Shown in pieces: positions 33,445 through 42,259 of a stretch of DNA of 64,000 nucleotides. The position numbers and the translations under genes were made by a program. The number at the start of each line of letters is the position of its first letter. Within the stretch, counting starts at the first letter, position 1. Source of the DNA: Paenibacillus borealis (GTDB lineage: Bacteria > Bacillota > Bacilli > Paenibacillales > Paenibacillaceae). The stretch lies in contig NZ_CP009285.1 in the NCBI RefSeq assembly GCF_000758665.1, forward strand, positions 2,604,001 through 2,668,000. The letters run 5' to 3'. The notes below the pieces were generated by a model that did no database searches, was not told where the DNA came from, and was given only the letters and a program-made list of their open reading frames with translations.

Positions 33445-34185
33445 TTGCACAAGCTGTTTCTGGTTGAAGATGAAGCCCTGATCCGTTCTGGCCTCAAACA
33501 TTTGATTGAGGAGGTTATCGGCGGCTTTCAGGTGGTCGGTGAAGCAGAGAACGGAAGACTTGCGCTGGAGGCGCTCAAGAGCGTGAAGCCGGATGTTCTG
33601 ATTACGGATATACGAATGAATGAAATGAATGGTCTGGAGATGATCCGGCGGGTCCGTGACCAGTACCCTGATCTGTACATTCTAATTCTAAGCGGGTATG
33701 CCGACTTTGAATATGCGAAGCAGGCGATCAAATACGGCATCAGCGATTATCTGCTGAAGCCGGTTGACCGTACGGAGCTGGCCCAGGCACTGGGGGATTA
33801 CAGGCGCAAGTACGGAACCCGGAGCAGCCAGGCCGACCAGCCGGAAGAGGGCGGAACAGACCTGAAGGGCAGGCAATTGATCCGTAAAGTGAAAGAACTG
33901 GTTGCCCAGCGGCTGGATCAGGAAATTTCACTGCAATATATGGCGGAGCAGGTGCATCTGAATCACCAGTATCTGTCAGTGCTGTTCAAATCGGAAACAG
34001 GGCAGAACTTTACGGATTATGTCTCGGAGTGCCGGATGAACCGGGCCAAGCAGCTGCTGAAGGAAACGAATCTCAAAATCTATGAGGTAGCGAAATTATC
34101 AGGCTATCTAAGCTCCAAGCATTTCATGGCGGTATTCAAGGACTATACGGGCAGCACTCCCACGCAGTACAGGGAACAGCTGTAA
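33445..34185 (+). CDS. Compact YesN-type response regulator (receiver plus AraC)
   Basis: A 246-residue response regulator starting at TTG with GAGGAGGGA upstream. The receiver domain (residues 1-120) has D55 in ITDIRMNEMNG and K in LLKPVDRTE. A short linker leads directly to the AraC domain (SLQYMAEQVHLNHQYLSVLF, then KIYEVAKLSGYLSSKHFM). It lacks the roughly 300-residue middle region of the three other YesN proteins in this window. There is no adjacent kinase; the only kinase lacking a neighbouring regulator is at 40460, so the two may be partners. The FAD oxidoreductase begins 35 bases downstream. Confidence 0.92.
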   Translation: MHKLFLVEDEALIRSGLKHLIEEVIGGFQVVGEAENGRLALEALKSVKPDVLITDIRMNEMNGLEMIRRVRDQYPDLYILILSGYADFEYAKQAIKYGISDYLLKPVDRTELAQALGDYRRKYGTRSSQADQPEEGGTDLKGRQLIRKVKELVAQRLDQEISLQYMAEQVHLNHQYLSVLFKSETGQNFTDYVSECRMNRAKQLLKETNLKIYEVAKLSGYLSSKHFMAVFKDYTGSTPTQYREQL

Positions 34186-34220
34186 TGTAACCGTTAACTT
34201 AATGGGGAAAAGGAGGAGTA

Positions 34221-35573
34221 ATGATGCGGAAATATGAAGTTGTTGTAGCAGGCGGCGGGGTTTCCGGCTCGATCGCGGCCATTGCAGCAGCAAGGGCAGG
34301 CGCCAGGACATTGATTATTGAGGCAGGTGGATTCCTCGGCGGCACCTTGACTGCTGCGGGCGTCGGGCCGATGATGACTTTTCATGCCGGGCATAAGCAG
34401 GCTATCCAGGGGATCACTGATGAGCTGATCCAGCGGCTCCAGGCGCTCGGCAAATCACCGGGGCATATCCCGGACGCGACGAACTATACCTATTCGGTGA
34501 CACCGTTCGATGCCGAAGCGATGAAATACGAGCTGGATCTGATGCTCCAGGAGAGCGGAGGCGAGGTGCTGTATCATACGATGCTGGCGGGAGCTGAAGT
34601 GTCCGGCAGACGCATTGAGTCGCTTACCCTGTGCAACAAGGGAGGACTCAGCCGGATTACGGCGGATGTGTTCATTGATGCTACCGGAGACGGGGACTTG
34701 GCTGCCTGGTCCGGGGTTCCGTTCACCAAAGGCCGTGAATCCGATGAGCAGTCACAGCCGATGACACTGAAGATGAAGATGAGGGGGGTGGACACGGAGA
34801 AGATTAAGGCGTACATCCGGGAGCACCGCGAGGACTTCCCTCGCATGAACCTTGATATCACCGTGATGGATTCGGCGGCCAGATTATCTGTCGCCGGCTT
34901 CGACAAGCAGTTCCGGGAGGCCAAGGCGCGCGGCGAGATCAGTATTCCGAGAGAGGATGTGCTGTTCTTCGAGACGAGCAATCCCGGTGAGATTATCATG
35001 AATACGACACGGATTCTGGGCAAGGACAGCACAGATCCTTGGAGCCTCAGCGAGGCAGAGATTGAAGGGCGCAGGCAGTGCCGGGAGCTGGAGATTTTTC
35101 TGAAAAAGTATATTCCCGGCTTTGAAAATTCTGTGGTAGTCTCCACAGGCCCGTCCATCGGCGTCCGCGGTTCCCGCCAGATCAAAGGCGTGTATACGCT
35201 AACTGCGCAGGATATTCTGTCGGTGAAGCCCTTTGCGGATGTGATCGCCCACTCCGGGTATCCGATTGATATTCACAGCCCGGACGGTGAAGGAACCGCA
35301 ACGGATCATCTGGAATGGGGGGCGATGTACGGCATCCCTTACCGCTGCCTGATCACGAACGAAATCGACAACCTGATAGTAGTCGGCAGATGCCTCTCTG
35401 CTACTTTTGAAGCCCAGGCGGCTGTGCGGACTACTCCAACGGTAGGGGCAATCGGTCAGGCGGGCGGAACTGCGGCGGCATTGGCTGTAAAAGTAGGGGT
35501 TCCTGTCCAGCAGGTGGACTGCAGCAGACTGCAGCAGACACTAGTGGCGCATGGTGCTTATCTGGAGGTGTAA
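34221..35573 (+). CDS. FAD-dependent oxidoreductase (FAD_oxidored, Pfam PF12831-like)
   Basis: A 450-residue flavoprotein. The dinucleotide motif AGGGVSGSIAAIAAARAG at residues 11-28 ends in the acidic residue of LIIEAGG. The next conserved segments are GGTLTAAGVGPM, DVFIDATGDGDLAAWSGVPF and, near the C-terminus, ATFEAQAAVRTTPTVGAIGQ, which complete the FAD site. AAAAGGAGGAG lies just before the ATG. Members of this family are found beside plant polysaccharide and sugar-acid pathways, but substrates are rarely known. It follows the compact response regulator with a 35-base gap, so it may be a direct target or cotranscribed. Confidence 0.88.
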   Translation: MMRKYEVVVAGGGVSGSIAAIAAARAGARTLIIEAGGFLGGTLTAAGVGPMMTFHAGHKQAIQGITDELIQRLQALGKSPGHIPDATNYTYSVTPFDAEAMKYELDLMLQESGGEVLYHTMLAGAEVSGRRIESLTLCNKGGLSRITADVFIDATGDGDLAAWSGVPFTKGRESDEQSQPMTLKMKMRGVDTEKIKAYIREHREDFPRMNLDITVMDSAARLSVAGFDKQFREAKARGEISIPREDVLFFETSNPGEIIMNTTRILGKDSTDPWSLSEAEIEGRRQCRELEIFLKKYIPGFENSVVVSTGPSIGVRGSRQIKGVYTLTAQDILSVKPFADVIAHSGYPIDIHSPDGEGTATDHLEWGAMYGIPYRCLITNEIDNLIVVGRCLSATFEAQAAVRTTPTVGAIGQAGGTAAALAVKVGVPVQQVDCSRLQQTLVAHGAYLEV

Positions 35574-35586
35574 CGGGCGGCGCTCT

Positions 35587-35774
35587 AACTGTATTTTGTG
35601 CAACTAAAGTGAGCGGTTATTGCGCTGTGAAGGCTTTAATTGCATTTGATACAGTTATAATCCCCCATATTCCGCAAAAGGGGACTTACCGTTATTTTTA
35701 GTTGTACAGAATACAGTTATTCTGATAAAACCGGCTTTTCGCCAGCTTTTAGTTGTATGAAATACAATTAAATG
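35587..35774. repeat. TTGTA/TACAA palindrome cluster, locus R1 (AGTTGTA variant)
   Basis: Four motif copies lie at about 35587-35609, 35636-35661, 35695-35723 and 35747-35774, roughly 50 bases apart. The clearest is AGTTGTATGAAATACAATT. They differ from the other four clusters in having AGTT/AATT flanks instead of TTGTTG. Confidence 0.8.
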
Positions 35775-35776
35775 TG

Positions 35777-35890
35777 TTGCTGCTGCTATTGCTGCTGTTG
35801 CTGCTGTTGCTGCTGTTGTTGCTGCTGCTGCTGTTGTTGCTGCTGCTGCTGTTGTTGCTGCTGCTGCTACTGCTACTGCTACTGCTGCTA
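35777..35890 (+). repeat. TGC/TGT trinucleotide microsatellite
   Basis: About 38 uninterrupted triplets, mostly TGC and TGT with a few TAC or TAT. One frame would encode almost only cysteine. No ribosome site precedes the ATG at 35772. Confidence 0.95.
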
Positions 35891-36089
35891 TAGCTCTGTT
35901 ACTAGCTTCTTACACCCCACACTGGTTACTCTCAAAGACCGGGAAGCGCGGAGGTGATACGGAGGTGGTCATTTTCAAGATTAATCTATAACGTTCATTT
36001 GATTCCAAGATTGCTTGGTTTCCGATGGTAATTAAGCACAATAATTCTTATAACAACGTATATTTCACAAAACTTTAGGAGGAATTGGT

Positions 36090-37382
36090 TTGGAAACTGT
36101 GCAGATTATCGGCATTTTACTAGTATTCATTGTGTTTGTGGGCCTGATGATGACCCGCAAGCTGACCACGCTGCTCGCCCTGCCGATGATGGCGATACTG
36201 CTGGCGGCGATCGCGGGCATCCCGCTCCTGTCCGATAACCCGGACACCTTCACCATCACCAAGGGTGTGCTCGCCGGCGGGGCCATGAAGCTGTCTACCG
36301 CCATCGCAGGACTGATCTTCGGCGCCTGGTTCGGCCAGATTCTCAGCAAGGTCGGCATCACGAAGACCATTATCCGCAAGGCGGCGGAGCTGGCCGGTGA
36401 CAAGCCGCTGGCAATCGCCATTATTTTTTTCCTCGCTGCGTCTGTAATCTTCTCGGCTGCCAACGGACTGGGTATGGTCATTCTCGTCGGAACGATCGCT
36501 ATTCCGATTATGCTGACCGCCGGGCTTAAGCCTTTTGTCAGCGGCCTTGTTGTCCTGCTGGCCAATGCGGTCGGCGTAGTCTTCAATGTCTCCACCTGGG
36601 CCATATATACCGACGTGCTTAAGGTGCCAACGAACACGATTGCTTCGTATTCACTGATCTGCGCCGTTCCGCTGATTGTCATTGCCTTGATTATGATCGT
36701 CTATTATACCCGCAAAGACGGCAAGGTCCGCCGCGCCTGGGCCATGCCTCTTAAGCCGGAATTCCAGGCTCAGGATACCAAGAACGTAAGAGCCATTGCG
36801 CTCATCAGCCCGCTTGTTCCGGTGCTGCTGGTATTTTTCCTGAAGGTTGATATTGTCTCTGCAGTCTTCATGGGGGCGGTTGTCACCCTGCTGCTCGCCA
36901 CACCGAAGCGTCCGATCCATGTGCTGTCGAGTGCGCTGGTGGAGGGGATTCAGGATGTGGCCGGTGCGCTCGGCCTGATGATCGGGATCGGGATGCTGCT
37001 CAGCGCGGTAACTGCTCCTCCGGTGGCGTTGTTGATTCAGCCGCTGATTGAAGGCATTATTCCAACCAGTCCGCTGATGTACATTCTTGTCTTCACCCTG
37101 CTGTCCCCGCTTGCGATTTACCGTGGACCGCTTAACGTTTGGGGGCTCGGCAGCGGAATCGCAGCACTGATTGTTGCCGGAGGCATGGCACCAGTTGCGG
37201 CTATGCTGGCACTGCGTATCGTGAGCAATCTGCAGGCTGTCAGCGATCCGACCAACTCGCACAATGTCTGGATCGCCGACTACACCAAGACAGATATTAT
37301 TGAGACGCTGCGCAAGACACTGCCATGGATGTTCGCGGCTGTGATGATCTCGATGATTATCGCGGGTCTGACCGTTTTCTAG
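36090..37382 (+). CDS. Ion-transporter-superfamily permease, probable organic acid carrier
   Basis: A 430-residue integral membrane protein with about eleven hydrophobic segments, starting METVQIIGILLVFIVFVGLMM. The TTG start at 36090 has TAGGAGGA upstream. The two-fold repeat with a Gly/Ser/Asn-rich half helix (SAANGLGMVILVG) and the C-terminal SDPTNSHNVW motif fit citrate, gluconate or C4-dicarboxylate carriers of the IT superfamily (GntP/CitMHS-like). It starts the unit continued by the HyuA-like gene 70 bases downstream, so it probably imports the compound handled by that enzyme. 5-oxoproline, a hydantoin or another cyclic amide is possible; the sequence does not decide. Confidence 0.78.
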   Translation: METVQIIGILLVFIVFVGLMMTRKLTTLLALPMMAILLAAIAGIPLLSDNPDTFTITKGVLAGGAMKLSTAIAGLIFGAWFGQILSKVGITKTIIRKAAELAGDKPLAIAIIFFLAASVIFSAANGLGMVILVGTIAIPIMLTAGLKPFVSGLVVLLANAVGVVFNVSTWAIYTDVLKVPTNTIASYSLICAVPLIVIALIMIVYYTRKDGKVRRAWAMPLKPEFQAQDTKNVRAIALISPLVPVLLVFFLKVDIVSAVFMGAVVTLLLATPKRPIHVLSSALVEGIQDVAGALGLMIGIGMLLSAVTAPPVALLIQPLIEGIIPTSPLMYILVFTLLSPLAIYRGPLNVWGLGSGIAALIVAGGMAPVAAMLALRIVSNLQAVSDPTNSHNVWIADYTKTDIIETLRKTLPWMFAAVMISMIIAGLTVF

Positions 37383-37452
37383 ATTAAGTTTTGGTTAGGC
37401 GAATACGGATTGCAGATTAGAGACATAAGCTTCATGGAGAGGAGAACCTGCT

Positions 37453-39597
37453 ATGAACAATAAGCAAATCAGGATCGGCATCGATGTCGGAGGAACCTTC
37501 ACGGATGCCGTTGCGATAGACAACGAGACCTTTGAGGTGCTGTCCAAGGTCAAAATGCCCACAACGCATCACGATAAACGCGGAGTAGCCAGCGGGATTG
37601 TCCAGATCATCCAGCGGGTTATGAGCGAGAACGCCATTCTTCCCGGTGACATCAAGTTCATCGCCCACGGGACGACGCAGGCGACCAACGCCCTGCTCGA
37701 AGGTGATGTTGCCCGTGTCGGCATCGTAGGGATGGGCACGGGGCTCGATGCCCGCAGTGCCCGCTCCGAGACCAATGTGGCCAATATCGAGCTGGCTGCC
37801 GGTAAATATCTCACCACCTATCACAAGTTCATTGATTCGAAGGAGCTTACGGCTGCAACCATTGATGAGGCGATCGATCAGCTGCTCGCCCAGGGGGCAG
37901 AGGTTATTGTGGCCTCGGAGGCCTACAGTGTCGATGACCCGGCCAACGAGCTGATAGTGATGGAAGCGGCGCGCAGCCGGGGCGTATACGCCACCGGCGG
38001 ACATGAAATCTCCCAGCTGTACGGGCTGAAGACACGGACCCGCACAGCGGTCGTCAATGCAAGCCTGATTCCCAAGATGATGGAGACCGCCAACATGACC
38101 GAGCAGGCCGTCAAAGAAGCGGGGATTACCTCCCAGCTGATGATCATGCGTTGCGACGGCGGTGTCATGAGCATCGACGAGGTGCGCAAGCGTCCGATCC
38201 TGACCATGCTGTCAGGGCTGGCGGCCGGTGTGGCCGGCGCCCTGATGTATGAGAAGATATCGGACGGTATTTTCTTCGAAGTCGGCGGAACCAGCGTAGA
38301 TATCTCCGTGATCAAGAACGGCAAGGTCATGATCGAGAACGCCCAGGTGGGCGGACATAAGACGTATCTGCGTTCGCTGGATGTACGGACACTCGCCGTT
38401 GCCGGGGGCAGCATGATTCAGATCGGTGGAGGCAAGATCACGGATGTCGGCCCGCGCAGTGCACATATCGCCGGTCTGGAATACGAATGCTTCACCGGTA
38501 AGGAGAATCTGGAGCAGCCCGCCATCGGTCTGGTCAGCCCGCGCGAAGGCGATCCGGATTACGTCACCGTCCGCAGTGCAGGCGGGCATGAATATGCGCT
38601 GACTCTGGCAGGAGCGGCGAATCTGCTGAACCATGTGCCGGAGGAGGATTATGCCCGCGGGAATATGGAGAGCACAAGAATAGCCTGGCAGGCGCTGGGT
38701 GCCCATCTCGGGATGTCTGCGGAAGACGCAGCGAGGGCTGCGATAGATATTGCCATCCGCAAGGTGATGGCTGTGGTGAATCAGATGATCAGCGATTATG
38801 AGCTGGACACCGGCTTTATAACGCTGGTGGGCGGCGGAGGCAGCGGAGCGGTGCTGGTTCCGGCCATGGCTGCGAAGGAGGGCTTCAAGCACCAGATTGC
38901 CAATAATGCGCCGTATATCTCCACGATCGGCGTGGGCATGGCGATGGTCCGCGAGCAGATCGAGAAGACTGTGGTCGGTGCCACGGAGCGGGATATCAAG
39001 CTGATCCGGGCAGAGATTATGGAGAAAATCGTCCAGTCTGGAGCGAATGAGGCTACGGTGGACGTGACGATCGAGATTGATTCGCAGCGCAATATTCTGC
39101 GGGCGATCGCCACCGGCTCCACCGAGCTGCGCTCGAAGGATCTGGCCAGCCGTGAGGTGCCGGTGAACGAGCTGATGCTGACGGCAGCGGAAGCGCTGGG
39201 CCAGCCGGCGGACAAGACGGAGCTGAAGGCGGCCTCCGGCAGATGGTTCCTGTTCGAGTCCAGCGAGATCAAGAAGTCCATGTTCGGGCTGGTGAAGAAG
39301 AAGCTCAGCCATATCGGTGTATTGGACCGCGAGGGCGTGGTGCGCTTCAAGAAGACGAATGCGTATCATCTGGCTTTTTTGAAGAAGAATATGGCCGACC
39401 GGTTTGCCTCGTTCCTGGAGGAGAATACGATCTATTCGGATGCCAATGCGACCATCCCTAAGACCTTTGTCTTCTATAAGGAAAAAATGCTCGACCTGAC
39501 CGGGATGCAGACCAAGGAGCAGCTGTTCTCCATTCTCGAAGTGGAAACACAGCTGCTAGAGGACAACAGTGAAATGCTCGCTGTCGTCTATCAGTAG
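37453..39597 (+). CDS. Hydantoinase/oxoprolinase family protein (HyuA-like) with C-terminal extension
   Basis: A 714-residue protein of the actin/hsp70-like ATPase fold used by 5-oxoprolinase and hydantoinase A subunits. The N-terminal Hydant_A_N domain shows RIGIDVGGTFTDAVAI (phosphate loop) and FIAHGTTQATNALLEG. The Hydantoinase_A domain (about 190-490) shows FFEVGGTSVDISVIKNG and a C-terminal TLVGGGGSGAVLVPAMA. Residues from about 520 to 714 form an extra region that I do not recognise. No HyuB-like subunit is present nearby, although ATP-dependent hydantoinases normally need one. AGAGGAG precedes the ATG. It is coupled to a downstream HEXXH protein gene: the stop codon is part of that gene's ribosome site. 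Confidence 0.85.
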   Translation: MNNKQIRIGIDVGGTFTDAVAIDNETFEVLSKVKMPTTHHDKRGVASGIVQIIQRVMSENAILPGDIKFIAHGTTQATNALLEGDVARVGIVGMGTGLDARSARSETNVANIELAAGKYLTTYHKFIDSKELTAATIDEAIDQLLAQGAEVIVASEAYSVDDPANELIVMEAARSRGVYATGGHEISQLYGLKTRTRTAVVNASLIPKMMETANMTEQAVKEAGITSQLMIMRCDGGVMSIDEVRKRPILTMLSGLAAGVAGALMYEKISDGIFFEVGGTSVDISVIKNGKVMIENAQVGGHKTYLRSLDVRTLAVAGGSMIQIGGGKITDVGPRSAHIAGLEYECFTGKENLEQPAIGLVSPREGDPDYVTVRSAGGHEYALTLAGAANLLNHVPEEDYARGNMESTRIAWQALGAHLGMSAEDAARAAIDIAIRKVMAVVNQMISDYELDTGFITLVGGGGSGAVLVPAMAAKEGFKHQIANNAPYISTIGVGMAMVREQIEKTVVGATERDIKLIRAEIMEKIVQSGANEATVDVTIEIDSQRNILRAIATGSTELRSKDLASREVPVNELMLTAAEALGQPADKTELKAASGRWFLFESSEIKKSMFGLVKKKLSHIGVLDREGVVRFKKTNAYHLAFLKKNMADRFASFLEENTIYSDANATIPKTFVFYKEKMLDLTGMQTKEQLFSILEVETQLLEDNSEMLAVVYQ

Positions 39598-39609
39598 GAG
39601 GTGCACAGG

Positions 39610-40281
39610 ATGATGAAGACAGCTGCGCGTACACTGCCAAGCGATGCTGTGCTGGGTTATGCCGAGCTCAAAAGTGATCTGCTGTTCCACAGAATACCGC
39701 ACAGCAAACGGCGTTATTATGTAGAGCGCCCGCTGGCGATCGGCAGGGAGCAGGCCACTTCATTCAAATCCCGTTATGGCACAGATGTCGGGGCCATCTG
39801 CCGGGACCGCGGAATCAGCGTCAATCTCAATGAACGGCAGGGCACCATCGGGCAGATCCGCTTCCGCGCCCAGATTGAGCTGTCAGCCAAGGAGCGCGCC
39901 ATTACGCTGTATAAATCGTCCATGGAAGAACTGCGGCAGTGTGCCGGTGTGCTGCTTCCCGGCCGTTCCTTCACGCTGAAGGAAATCACAGACATCCATC
40001 TCGCGCATGAGCTGTTCCACGATCTGGAGTTCACAGAGCTGGGATACACCAACAAGCGGCTTGACGACATCAGCAGCCTCTCCCTGGGTCCGCTGCGCAT
40101 CCGGGCCAGCGTGACCAGGACCTCGGAGATCGCCGCGCATGCGTTCAGCCGCTATCTGCTGGATCTGCCCTGCCTGCCTAATCTGCTGGATTATGCCTAT
40201 ATGATTCACAGCGGCACGCTGACTGCTGCTGAATTCTGGAGGCAGACGGAGGTTTGGTCCGGAGAGCTTGAGAACAGCTGA
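39610..40281 (+). CDS. Uncharacterised HEXXH (zincin-like) protein
   Basis: A 223-residue soluble protein. It has H133-E-L-F-H137 within LAHELFHDLEF, and a downstream glutamate, E173, in TSEIAAHAFSRYL. HEXXH plus a distal Glu is the zinc site of gluzincin peptidases, and the layout is reminiscent of ImmA/IrrE-type domains. ATG 39610 is chosen because TAGGAGG lies eight bases upstream; GTG 39601 overlaps that site. The gene begins 13 bases after the HyuA-like stop, so they are one transcript. No signal peptide. It could cleave a linear product of the HyuA-like enzyme or a protein. Peptidase activity is an inference from the motif. Confidence 0.72.
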   Translation: MMKTAARTLPSDAVLGYAELKSDLLFHRIPHSKRRYYVERPLAIGREQATSFKSRYGTDVGAICRDRGISVNLNERQGTIGQIRFRAQIELSAKERAITLYKSSMEELRQCAGVLLPGRSFTLKEITDIHLAHELFHDLEFTELGYTNKRLDDISSLSLGPLRIRASVTRTSEIAAHAFSRYLLDLPCLPNLLDYAYMIHSGTLTAAEFWRQTEVWSGELENS

Positions 40282-40316
40282 GCGGACTTCTTCAGGCAGC
40301 AGCCTTATGCACGTAA

Positions 40317-40358
40317 GCAGACAGCAACCTTAAGAGGTGTGCTGTCTGCTGTATTTTT
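40317..40358 (+). terminator. Terminator after HyuA-like/HEXXH unit
   Basis: GCAGACAGCA at 40317-40326 pairs perfectly with TGCTGTCTGC at 40340-40349, followed by TGTATTTTTG. Confidence 0.85.
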
Positions 40359-40459
40359 GTAGAGGAAGCTATTGCGCCAGCCAGGGAGAACGTCTCTGAC
40401 TTCGGACTCGAATTATGCTATGTTGGAGTGGGTATCCAGAGTTTGGGGAGGCTGTCCGC

Positions 40460-42259
40460 ATGCCATTCAGAAAAGGTTCAAACCAATCTATATATGTGCC
40501 GCTGCGCACCAAGTTTATCGTATTGTTCTGCCTGCTGATTACGATTCCGTTTCTCGTGATCGGCACCATCAGCTATAAGAAATATACTGCCGGTGTGGAG
40601 CGCAGTACCGTCGAGCTCTCCAATCAGGTTGTGAGCCAGATTAATATCAATCTGGAGCATTATATTAAGGAACTGGACCGGCTTACACTTACGCCGCTGT
40701 ACGATGAGGATATGATGCAGATTCTCCGCAAGCACAGCGGCAACGGCTCGGCGAACACCTATTTAACTACAGATGAGACGCTGAAGATGAATCTGTTTAT
40801 TTCTTCGCTGGCTTTTGACCGGGGTGAGATTGAGAGCATTCTGGTGTTCACCAATGACGGAGGAATCTTCAGTAATCTGGACCAGAGCGTCAGGAAGCGG
40901 TGGGACCGCAGCATGGCAGACTGGATGGAGGCGGTTGAACAGGAGGACGGTGGTCTTGCCATCCTTCCGCCGCATACTGCGGCCTATTATACAGAGGCGA
41001 AGCAGGGGATTATCTCCGTGGCCCGGGTTATCCGTGAGCCCTATACGAATGACATGCTGGGGATCGTCAAGGTGGATCTGACGGCGCGGGGGTTCGGTTC
41101 GATTGTATCCACAGTGCGTTCGAGCGGGAGCGGTCTGCTGCAGATTACCGGCAAGGATCAGGTTATGCTGTACTCAGGGCCAGGGGGGCTTCCCGATTCG
41201 GGCGAATCCTATATTACTGCATCTGCCTGCTCTTCTTATACGGGACTGAAGGTCACCTCGCTGATTCCCCGTACGCAGCTCCGGGAGGACGCACGTGAAC
41301 TAACGAATTCTACCTTGATTGTCTCCATCGTAGCCCTGATGGCTGCTTATGCGGCGGCAATTTTGCTGTCGAACCGCCTGATTAAGCCGATTGCCCATCT
41401 GCAGTCGAAGATGAGGCAGGTGAAGCGGGGGCTGTTCCTGGAGCGGGCGACGGTCACTACGAGCGATGAAATCGGGCAGCTGACCGAAGGCTTCAATACG
41501 ATGATCGGCGAGATCGACCGTCTGGTCAAAGAGGTCTATGAGACCCGGCTGAAGGAACGGGAAGCCGAACTGCTTGCGCTGCAGAGCCAGATCCATCCGC
41601 ATTTTCTGTACAATACACTGGAAATGGTGAACATGCTGGCCCTTCAGGGCAATACCCGGGAACTTTCGGGTGTGGTGACCAGTCTCGGGAAGCTGCTGCG
41701 CTACACGGTAGGCCATCAGGAGCAGATGGTGTACGTTCTGGATGAGGTGAAATTCGTAGAAGCATATCTGCGGATCCAGGGCATGCGCCATGGAGACAAG
41801 CTGCAGGCTATGATCCATATTGACTCTTCTTTTGATTACTGCGTGGTGCCGAAGCTGATTCTGCAGCCGCTGATTGAGAATGTTATTGAGCATGCCATGG
41901 GCCAGGACAAGCTGCAGCTTGTCCTAACGGCTTCGGTAGAAGAGGAAGACTTGGTGCTGTCCGTCAAGGATGATGGTCTTGGCATAACCGGTGAACGGAT
42001 GCAGGAGCTTGAAGAACAGCTGTTTCAGAATAAATCCCGGCCCCGTCCAGAGACGGAGCAGGGCGGCTTCGGCCGGATTCAGAAGGGTTTTGCGCTGCGC
42101 AATGTCCATCAGCGGCTCCGGCTGCTCTATGGAGAGCCTTACGGCTTAACTCTTGATAATACGGCAGATCGCGGGGTAACGGTCTCGCTGCGGCTGCCGA
42201 TGAACTGGGAAGCGATGAACAATGCCGGACCCGCCGGGGACAGGCAGGAGGAGGCGTAA
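40460..42259 (+). CDS. YesM-type sensor histidine kinase linked to a lone binding protein
   Basis: A 599-residue membrane kinase. ATG 40460 has GGGGAGG nine bases upstream; an ATG at 40415 lacks a site. Transmembrane helices are near residues 20-40 (FIVLFCLLITIPFLVIGTI) and 280-300. HAMP (NRLIKPIAHLQSKM to FNTMIGEI) is followed by a His_kinase domain whose motif reads IHPHFLYNTLEM, with H381 as the phospho-acceptor; the usual Asn is replaced by His. HATPase_c shows VKDDGLGITGERM and ALRNVHQRLRL. The stop overlaps the start of a binding-protein gene (TAATG). No regulator is adjacent; the compact YesN at 33445 is the best candidate partner. Confidence 0.93.
   Translation: MPFRKGSNQSIYVPLRTKFIVLFCLLITIPFLVIGTISYKKYTAGVERSTVELSNQVVSQININLEHYIKELDRLTLTPLYDEDMMQILRKHSGNGSANTYLTTDETLKMNLFISSLAFDRGEIESILVFTNDGGIFSNLDQSVRKRWDRSMADWMEAVEQEDGGLAILPPHTAAYYTEAKQGIISVARVIREPYTNDMLGIVKVDLTARGFGSIVSTVRSSGSGLLQITGKDQVMLYSGPGGLPDSGESYITASACSSYTGLKVTSLIPRTQLREDARELTNSTLIVSIVALMAAYAAAILLSNRLIKPIAHLQSKMRQVKRGLFLERATVTTSDEIGQLTEGFNTMIGEIDRLVKEVYETRLKEREAELLALQSQIHPHFLYNTLEMVNMLALQGNTRELSGVVTSLGKLLRYTVGHQEQMVYVLDEVKFVEAYLRIQGMRHGDKLQAMIHIDSSFDYCVVPKLILQPLIENVIEHAMGQDKLQLVLTASVEEEDLVLSVKDDGLGITGERMQELEEQLFQNKSRPRPETEQGGFGRIQKGFALRNVHQRLRLLYGEPYGLTLDNTADRGVTVSLRLPMNWEAMNNAGPAGDRQEEA

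Larger units (their letters stand above)
35574..36089. other. Gene-free stretch with palindromic repeats and a CTG-type microsatellite
   Basis: It holds four copies of a TTTAGTTGTA...AATACAGTTA motif (35587-35774) and a TGC-rich trinucleotide repeat (35777-35890), then about 190 bases of AT-rich sequence that should contain the promoter of the permease gene. No terminator was found directly after the FAD oxidoreductase gene. Confidence 0.75.

Noticed and set aside
35772..35957. Poly-cysteine reading frame
   Set aside because: It is a triplet microsatellite without a ribosome site; a pure cysteine run is implausible as a protein.
38212..39369. 385-codon minus frame
   Set aside because: It is antisense to the HyuA-like gene and rich in Arg/His, as expected of a shadow frame.
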